Shown in pieces: positions 47,601-56,600 of a DNA stretch of 64,000 nucleotides. Every line of letters begins with the position of its first letter. The first letter of the stretch is position 1. Source of the stretch: Galaxea fascicularis (lineage: Eukaryota > Cnidaria > Anthozoa > Scleractinia > Euphylliidae). The translations under genes and the position numbers were made by a program. The stretch covers positions 5,536,853 through 5,600,852 of the forward strand of contig OX419341.1 of the NCBI GenBank assembly GCA_948470475.1, in the 5' to 3' direction. Below the pieces are notes generated by a model. It was not told the DNA's origin. It made no database searches and saw only the letters and a list, made by a program, of their open reading frames with translations.

Positions 47601-50600
47601 GTTGCTCTGAAGAACAGCGAATAGTTTCTTCAAGCTGCCATCCATGATCCTCCATTCCCATAAAACTTTCCCGTTAATTTGAACACAATAATTTGGATCG
47701 TTTCCGTTCACAAGCGGCACAACTACATGCACAAGTAAAGGTTGGACCAGGGAGTCTGTAAGCTCTGAAAAGAGCTTCTGGTCTAAGTCATTTACCCTTA
47801 CATCAGACATCTTTGCAACAATGTTGTTGATTACCGACCGCAAGCTGTGATTGCTAAGCGAGTTTAAATTTCGCGCGCGACTGGTTTTTCTGCCTTGTTA
47901 GAAGTTTGTCGATTAGGCTGCTACAGATGACTGTTTTTCTTCAACAGCGTATTACTGTGTATTCTTTCTTCATGGCAACCATTGTTTTCGCAAAGACAAT
48001 GGCTTGACTCCGAACTCGCGCCAAGTTTAAACCCTATGTTTTCAAACGCAAAAGTCTACAACTTATTCTGCTCCAAATTTCGAGAAAAAGCTATTAACGT
48101 GTAGGTAATACATGTGTATTAACTAATCTGCTCTATCATCTGAACATTTGTCCTTAGTTTGGCAGAAAATCGATGTGTAACTCTACTAGAGGTCTTTTTC
48201 CACACTGACGATACCGCAAAAAGCTCGATTTCAAAGTAAAAAGTCTACAACTTAATCTCCTTTCTTTCACTTAAAACTAGGCTACGATGATACATTAACC
48301 CTTTAAGTATAAGAATCCGCTCTATCATGTTAAAGAATTTGCATTTTTACGTCCAAAATGACGATTTTAGTAAGTGTATCGCCCCCTAAACATCCATTTT
48401 CTTTACTATTATGACGCTTTTATCGCGCATTCACACTTGAATAGTCCGCTGCCAGGCTGCAATGGCTCATTAATATGCGTGAATGTCGCACCATTTCTCC
48501 CGATGATTAATAAAAATTTATATATCTTTATATTTTATTACTTTGTTGGGGTGTCAGCTCTATATAAAGATTCAATTCCACCCTATTGGCTCCCTGTTTG
48601 CATTCGCACCCTTTATTTCTTAACTGATGTTACCAAGCAAACAAAGTTATTACCAAATTTAAATGTCTGTGAGCGCTGATTTTTTTTTCTCATATTTGAA
48701 GTTGATTTGAAGCACGGCGTACACTAAGTCCGTTTCATGGCCTTATATCTAACTTACGTCCTGACTCCGCCCTCTATATTCAAATCAGAGTAGACATTGT
48801 TCCCATGCAGGGTAAATGACGGACTATGGAAACGCCGTTTGAAACCAAGTTCCCCTTAAAAACCGGGGTAGTTTCTAATGAAACTGTGGTTATCGAGATC
48901 TAAGCGATCTGTCAAGATCACCGATCATTTCAGGTGTACCTCCGCCAATGTTATCTATTGCTTAACCTGTAAAGTTATACATTGGCAAGACAGGAAGACG
49001 ACTAGGCGACTGATGTTGAGATGGATGACAAGGACTCATCCAAGCCAGTCGCTCGTCATTTTAGTCTTCCTAACCTCTCCGAACAACACAAGGCGATCTG
49101 CGGCCTTTTCCTACATCAAGGTACCACGGAAAGCCGCAAGAATCTAGAACAAAAATTCACCTTTCAAATCGGCACCCTTAATCCTCACGGTATTAACGAA
49201 AGCTTTTCATTCAATTGATGTATCCCTGATTTTCACTTTCCCGTGTTACCACCAATAGCATAGCTCCACTTCCTCTATATAAACCACACACAACCCATAA
49301 CTCCGCAACGACAACAACAAGGCGAAACGCGCAGCAATACAATTTATTTGCATTTCACTTTTGCTTGTTACGTTTCTAAAAATAACTAGGTCTGTCAAAA
49401 CTTATTTCAAAGGATCGCTCCTTGTGATGGACCCCTGCTTTCTATTAATTTGTGGGATCATGTAGCCGACCTTGAAGGGTTTTTGACCCAAGACACCCTT
49501 CTTAACTGGAACACTGCAATGGCCAAATAATGTTGAATGGAGTGCTTCAAAACTGTAATCTGAGAATGATGTATACCAAAGAAATCATACATGAACTGCG
49601 CGCGGTAATGAAATCAAGTGAAGGACCATCCTTCACTTGAAACTGTACTCTTTTATGAAAGCGTCCTACAAAAGCTAACCAACCTGGCATGGTGACAAAA
49701 GCCTGTCCAATCATCCTTCCCTTCAGTAACCTGAAGGTAATTTTAGGACCTTGTTTTTCCTGGAATCTTATAAAGAGAGAGACTAAGTCTGCCTCTGATG
49801 TCTTGTGATGGAGATTCTTGATAAACAGAATCTAGGGGAAAAAGGAAAGTTTTATGACTTAGGGCACAACTAGAGAGACAGGCTCTGTTCACACGTTTAA
49901 GTTTAAGATTGTACCAATGGAAACTACTTCTATCCACAAGTAAACAATCAAAATTGACCGAAAATTGAGGTTCTTAAAACACGGCATACAATGGACACTT
50001 AAGTAATTTAACAGCTACCACACCTTCAAACCTCTCTACTTGCCTTTTCACTTCATCAAGTCTCTTAACCCTTAAAGCCCTAACACTGACCAGCCCCTGA
50101 TTTCTCCATACAGTGTCACCACTTCAGCTAACAGAAAGGTGATGAGAATAAAGGAATGATCGTCATCATGAAATGTTGTGGTGTTTAACCAAATTCTCTG
50201 AACTAGTACTGTACTAGATAAACTTTGTTTATCGTAGTTTAAAATCTCCGGCGCTATCTCTGCGGTAGGAAATTATGTTATCCGAGATATGTATAGAGTT
50301 GCTGTACTAATGCGTATTTCACAGATCCCGAGTGTCAGTTTCATTTAGCGAGCGTTTGCAAAACATTAGAGCTGTAAGTTTAGCTAGCAGGATGTCAAAA
50401 TTTGAATTTCCTCCGTGGTGCGATGCAAACGGCATATCAGCCAAAACAGCTGAGATTTTAAAAGATCAGGACCTCCATGTTGAAGAAGCTTTAAAGCTGC
50501 TAACACAGGACGACATTGCCGAACTTGGACTCACAAAAGGGCAAACTAAGCTGTTGGCCAAAGCCGTCATCGGACTGAGAGCACCAGATTTGACCCCAAA

Positions 50601-53600
50601 ACCAGCGGATACTAAACCCATCACAACAACTAGCCTTGCGAAAGACCATGGTCTCGACGAGATTTTGACGAAACTGGACGACGGTGGAGGACTGGATGCA
50701 CTGCTTAGCTGCGGCGGCCTCGACGATCTAAAACAAAGCCTCCCCTCAGCCACTCCACTAGCAAGCCAGCCACATGGTGACCCGACTAGAATGGATTTAA
50801 ACCCACATGTATACCTCGGGAAACCTACTGCACCAGGTAAACAGGACGAGAAACCCCTGCTCATTCCTGATTTTGTTGATGCTTATTCTGGATCAACAGA
50901 ACCAGAAGAACAAGAGATAGGCGCGGGTGGCGGGGCTCAGGTGATTGTAAGAGCGTTTAAGCGAAAAACACCGACCCTTGAAAGCATCACCCTCTCCCAA
51001 TGGATGGGAGCAAGCGTAAAAATCCTAAATTCGCTCCTCTTGCGCAACAACTTGGATAGGAAATCAATCCAGGACTACCTTGCCTACATCGTCAAGGTCT
51101 CCGAACTGATCGAGGACCATACATGGCAGTCCGTCATTCTATATGACAACGAGTATCGGAAACTCCAACACCGCCACGGGTTTCGCTGGGGTAGCGACTC
51201 TCAACACCTGCACACGCGATTCTTAAAGAAGCGACAGGGACCCGTATCAAACTATGCGTCCTCGGCAGGATCAAGGACCAGCAAACCGTCGATTGAAGCA
51301 CCAATTTGCAAGGTGTATAACTCACCAGCAGGATGCCACTGGCCACGATGCAAATTCCAACATATCTGTATTGCACCAGGGTGTGGCAAGAAACACCCCG
51401 AGTTTACACACCATTATGGCTCAGCGCAAAACCCCGTTGCCCCACAATGACAAACTACGACAGCTCTTCATCCTTCCCCATTAAACGTTGACGCTTGGAC
51501 GAACGAATTGCACCATGATACCGACAGAGACTTCTTACTAGATGGAATTACAAACGGTTTTCAAATCATTCCTCACAATGTACACCTAACCGACGTCGAT
51601 CTGAACAATTACCGCTCCGCCACGGACTTAACAGTACGGCCACAAGTCGAAAGGCAACTCTTAACTGAAATAGAACAGGGAAACTACGTAATCACGACCA
51701 AAAAACCAACTATTGTTAGCGCCCTTGGGGCAATACCGAAACGAGACTCCAATGACATTCGTCTTATTCATGACTGCAGCCGACCAGACTCGACAAGCTT
51801 AAACTCCTATGCAGACTGCGAGCACTATTCCTACGAAACGGTGGACAAGATCACAGCAAACATAAAGCAAGGAGCCTTTATGGCGAAAATTGATCTGAAA
51901 AGCGCGTACCGCCACGTACCACTTCATCCATCAAATTACCAAGCAACGGGTTTGAAATGGAAATTTAACAACGCTAACTCTTTTACATATCTGTATGACA
52001 CTAAACTCCCGTTCGGAGCAAAACGGAGCCCAGAAATCTTTCACCGCCTCACGCAATCGATCACGCGAATGATGTCACGACGTGGGTTCTTTCTCGTTGC
52101 TTACTTAGATGATTTTCTCATACTCTCCGAGAGCGAGCATGACTGTTGGACAGCCTTCTGGGAACTCATTACCTTACTAGGACGATTAGGACTAACAGTA
52201 AATTGGAACAAAGTGGTTTATCCTTGCCAGCGTCTGACATATCTGGGCATTGAAATTGATAGCAAGCGTAGGCAACTTAGGTTGCCCGATCACAAATTGC
52301 GAGACATCCGAGCTCTTCTAAGCCAAACATTAGCGAAATCTAAAGTTACAAAGCGAGAGTTACAGTCCTTAGCGGGAAAACTGAACTTTGCAGCGCGCGT
52401 AGTTTATGGGGGGCGTACATTTTTGCGGCGCATCATTGATGCACTTAACACGTTAACGCGACCTTATCACAGGAAACGAATGACACAAACTATGCGGAAC
52501 GACCTCTTGTGGTGGGTAGATTTCATGGAGACCTTCAACGGCAGAACCTTCTTTGTCTCCACTAAACCCACGTTAACTGCCGAATTTTCCACTGACGCCA
52601 GTCTTGTAGGTGGTGGTGGCCATTATCAGCGAGACTGGTTCTATGTTAACTGGCAATCTGATTTTCCGCATTTGCAAAGCTGTCATATCAACGAACTAGA
52701 ACTCTTTACTGTCCTGTTAGCCCTCAGGCGATGGGGTCCACAACTTTCACATGAATGGATCGTTATCTACACCGACAATACAGTCACAAAATCCTGGCTT
52801 AACAAAGGAACTAGTAGATCGGAGAGGACAATGGTCTGGTTGAGGGAAATTTTCTGGTTATCCGCAGTACACAACTTCAGAATTACATCTCGCTACATCC
52901 AGACAACAGAAAACACCACCGCCGACACGCTATCACGCTTACACAATCACCGGAGTGCCGACCACTTCCTTTCCATACTTCATTCTGGATCAATCACGAA
53001 CAATTTTACTAATCTATCATCAACGTCTCTTTCCTTGCTTCCAACACAGGTCCAACTGGCACTCAAGAACAGGCCCTAGATGAAGAATGCGCACGCTATA
53101 GAGGCAAGGCCTTCGCCGCTTCTACGAGGACCACATACAAGTCGCAGTTTCGTGCTTATTTACGGTTCTGTTTGTACTTTGGATACAACATCGTTCCGTG
53201 CTCAACCGTAACATTACTGAGATATGTGACCTTTCTGTCACGCACCCTGTCGCCTAGCAGCATTTCGAACTATCTTAACATTGTACGGCTGATTCATCTG
53301 CAGTATGGCTACCCTAACCCCCTCGACAACGCGTTAGTTAAATTCCAGTACTCGTTACTTATCCGTGGCATTAAGAGGTCAAGCGACAAAGCCGCCACTC
53401 GCCCAAAACTCCCTATAACGCCAACTGTCCTCATGGACATTCGTCGGCAGTTGACGCTCACAACCTCGTTCGATGCGACTTTCTGGGCGGCTTGCCTGGT
53501 GGCCTTTTATAGTTTCTTTAGGAAAGCGAATCTGCTCCCGCCCTCACGAGATAAATTCGATGAGCATTCACATCTCCGTAGAGGTGACTTACACCTCTTT

Positions 53601-56600
53601 AGCTGGGGTGTGGTTATGGTTGTCCGATGGAACAAAACTATTCAATTCAAGCAGCGAACATTGTTAATCCCGTTGCCGAGGGTAAAGGAATCGCCCCTTT
53701 GCCCCCTTTCTGCCCTGGCCAATGCTTATAATCTAACGAGAGACGCAGGGCCATACGATCCCGCCTTTATGTACCGCCAAGGGACAAACCTGGTGATGCT
53801 TACCTACAAGAAATTTCTACAAAAATTACAATTGACTTTAAGCGCTGCGGGTTTAAACACAGCACATTATGCCGGCCCTTCGTTTAGACGAGGGGGTGCA
53901 ACTTTTGCCATGCGATGCGGTGTCCCAGTCGAACTAATCAAGATACAAGGCGATTGGAAATCAAATGCCTATGAACGCTACTTAGAAAACTCTTTTCAAG
54001 ATAGATTAAAAGCCGTAGCCATTGTAGCCAAACATGTCGGTAGTAATTAGTTTTGTTTCAGCGTAAACCAATTTTGAAGTCATCATGAAATGTTGTGGTG
54101 TTTAACCAAATTCTCTGAACTAGTACTATAAGAAATAAGAGAAGGCCAGCAGGTTGATGTTTGCTTTTAAAGGGTTCAAAACAAAAACATAACAAAAATT
54201 TCTTACCTTATTGGGCTCTCCTGGGTGGTAATTTGCAAACTTTGGTATTTCTTTAATTTGTTCCAATGACAAACGATTTTGGATAATTTCATTCTCATCA
54301 ACAGGTTGAATATCAGCTGGCAGGCAGTGGGATCCACTCACTGCCCTGCACAAACTACCATCAGTACCAGCATCTTCACCTAGCTTTCCTCTACCCAAGG
54401 AATCTTTACTGTTATTGTCATTTATTTGTGAAGAATCTTCACTGGGAACATCCAAAGTATTTTTTGAAGATGAGGGTGTCAGTTTTGATTTTGATAAAAT
54501 CCTGTCTTGCTCCAGTAGTGTCTGCAGTAAAGGATCATTCATCTGAGTGGCTATAAGGATAATAAAACAAGAGTAGAGAGTCGTTTAATTATGATGGCCG
54601 CTTATGTAAACAAGGTAACATTGCAATAGAAGAGCAGACAGACCACGTAGCCAAAGATTAACTCCAGTTTTCTGTGACATGACAAAGCTCTCCTAAATTG
54701 GACATCACTCTGGGCTTCCATCCAACATTTGGCAAGTTTTTCTTCCATTAATGGTTTTGTAGATACTCACTTATACATTTTGGGTTTCAAGGAAACACAA
54801 CGGAAGGCAGAGGGAGGAAAGGCAAGGAAAGGGGAGGGGGAGGGGGGTGGGTGGGTGGGGGTGGTACAGGGGCAACAGGCATTACATAGCTGGGTCGATG
54901 TATACCACTTATTAACTGAAAGTGAGGTCATTACAGGGAAATCTCAGACCAAGGCCTTGATGTATTGACCTTGCTTTCGCTCGGTCAATACATCAAGGCC
55001 GAGGTCTGAGATTTCCCTGTAATGACCGAACGGACAAGGTCAAGAAGTTATTTATTATATGGCCTTTTTAGCGATGATAAAACTCACTCTCACTGGGGCT
55101 CTCTTCGTCGTTCATACCAAGGAAGTATCTGTATGCTAGTTTTTCTTTCAGTTATTGAAAATATAGTTGTACTTTGTCTATGTTTTTTGTTGTTTGTGCT
55201 CGTAGCTTTTATTCACAACTCAAAAGAGCCGTCAAGCCAAGAAAAATTTTCATAAAGCCCGGTCATTACAAGAAAATCTTGCCAGCTCAGCAGCCAATCA
55301 GGATAAGAGGGGTAAAGAGAATAATAAATTGTGGGGATAAAATACTCATTACTAGAAGAATAGGGCATAACTGGATACATCAAGTGAAAGTCAACCAAAA
55401 GCAACAAGGAGATGACCTCACTTACTTAGTAGTTTTGGTTGTACCAAGTGACTTAAACTGCTTCCCTTGGGTGTTCCTTTCTGCAAAGACTGCTCCACCT
55501 CTAGAGCATGCCTACTCAGTACTCGCACATTTGAATACATGTCAGGCTTAGACAAAGCAGCTTCGTGCATTCTGATCCTTTCTTCAAGGTCTTGCAGCTT
55601 TTCTTGTTCAGCTGAGGGGTTTGCTCCATACCGAATTCTTTTTGGAGCCTATTAATTTTACAAAAACAACAAGGCATTTCAACGCATGGCTTTCATATTA
55701 TTACAATCTACAAAAGTCTTTCAGTCAGTGAAAAATTGAAAATGTTAACTCAACTGATCCCTGGTGATTATTTCCTGTATTCTCATACCCTGTTTTATTG
55801 TTTATAGGTGAAGCAGCTGCGGTTCTTTCACACTTGCAATAAACCTTGCACTGTGTACAACTTCAGAAGGAGTAAATAATAACGTAACTGCCCCACATTT
55901 TAACTCACAGTTTCTTAAAAACTCTATTAGCTATACAGGCGCTATCCTTGGGAACCCTGTCTCGACTCATTTTATGGGCCAGTTAATTGATTTTTATCGT
56001 AAAGTGAAGGAGGACTTTTATTTTAAGGAACTTGATTTTAGCAGTGACACAGTCGGTCCGGTCGCTGCCTTGGCACTACCAAATTTTAAATCCTTTTAAA
56101 CAGATGTACAGTGTGTAACTATGTGAACTCATTTAATATTTCTCTTTTTTAGAAACTTTTGAATATTTTAAGTTTTTACCATGGTAGTTGTGTTTTGTAA
56201 GTTATGTTATCCCTATTTTAATAATAATATAATAGTTTCATATTGTAATCATAATTATTATTTTTACACGACCCCACAAGTTTGGAGCTTTAAACCCTAT
56301 CATGTTTAAATAAAGGATATGTATTATATGTGTGACAAACTATTGATATGTTAAGGAGAAGTTAGATGGTGATCAGTTTTGGGATGCAAATTAAAGGTTA
56401 AGCTCACCTTTGGAAGAAAACCCTCTTGTTCAAGTTTAAACTGAATTTCATCTTCACTAAAGCCACACTCCTTCAGAGTCTGTACATACTGTTCGTGGCT
56501 CTGTAGAGACTGGTAATCTCTTAGGCTTAGTGCGCCACTTTTATCCGGACAAAACGGTGCATACGAAGAGGATGACTGAAAAGACTTCTTTCTGGAAAGC

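Larger units (their letters stand above)
50162..54127 (+). mobile_element. DIRS/Ngaro-like tyrosine-recombinase retrotransposon with 49-bp flanking direct repeats
   Basis: The element is a near-complete copy of 3868 bp (50211-54078) between two identical 49-bp direct repeats (50162-50210 and 54079-54127). It encodes a Gag-like ORF with a zinc-finger end, a reverse transcriptase/RNase H ORF and a tyrosine recombinase ORF, all on the plus strand. It is therefore antisense to RBM41, in whose intron (49832-54206) it sits. Reverse transcriptase plus tyrosine recombinase without an integrase defines the DIRS/Ngaro class. No methyltransferase domain was seen. The identical flanks and long open frames suggest a young insertion. 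The flanks may be split direct repeats of the element or a duplication of host sequence. Confidence 0.85.
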
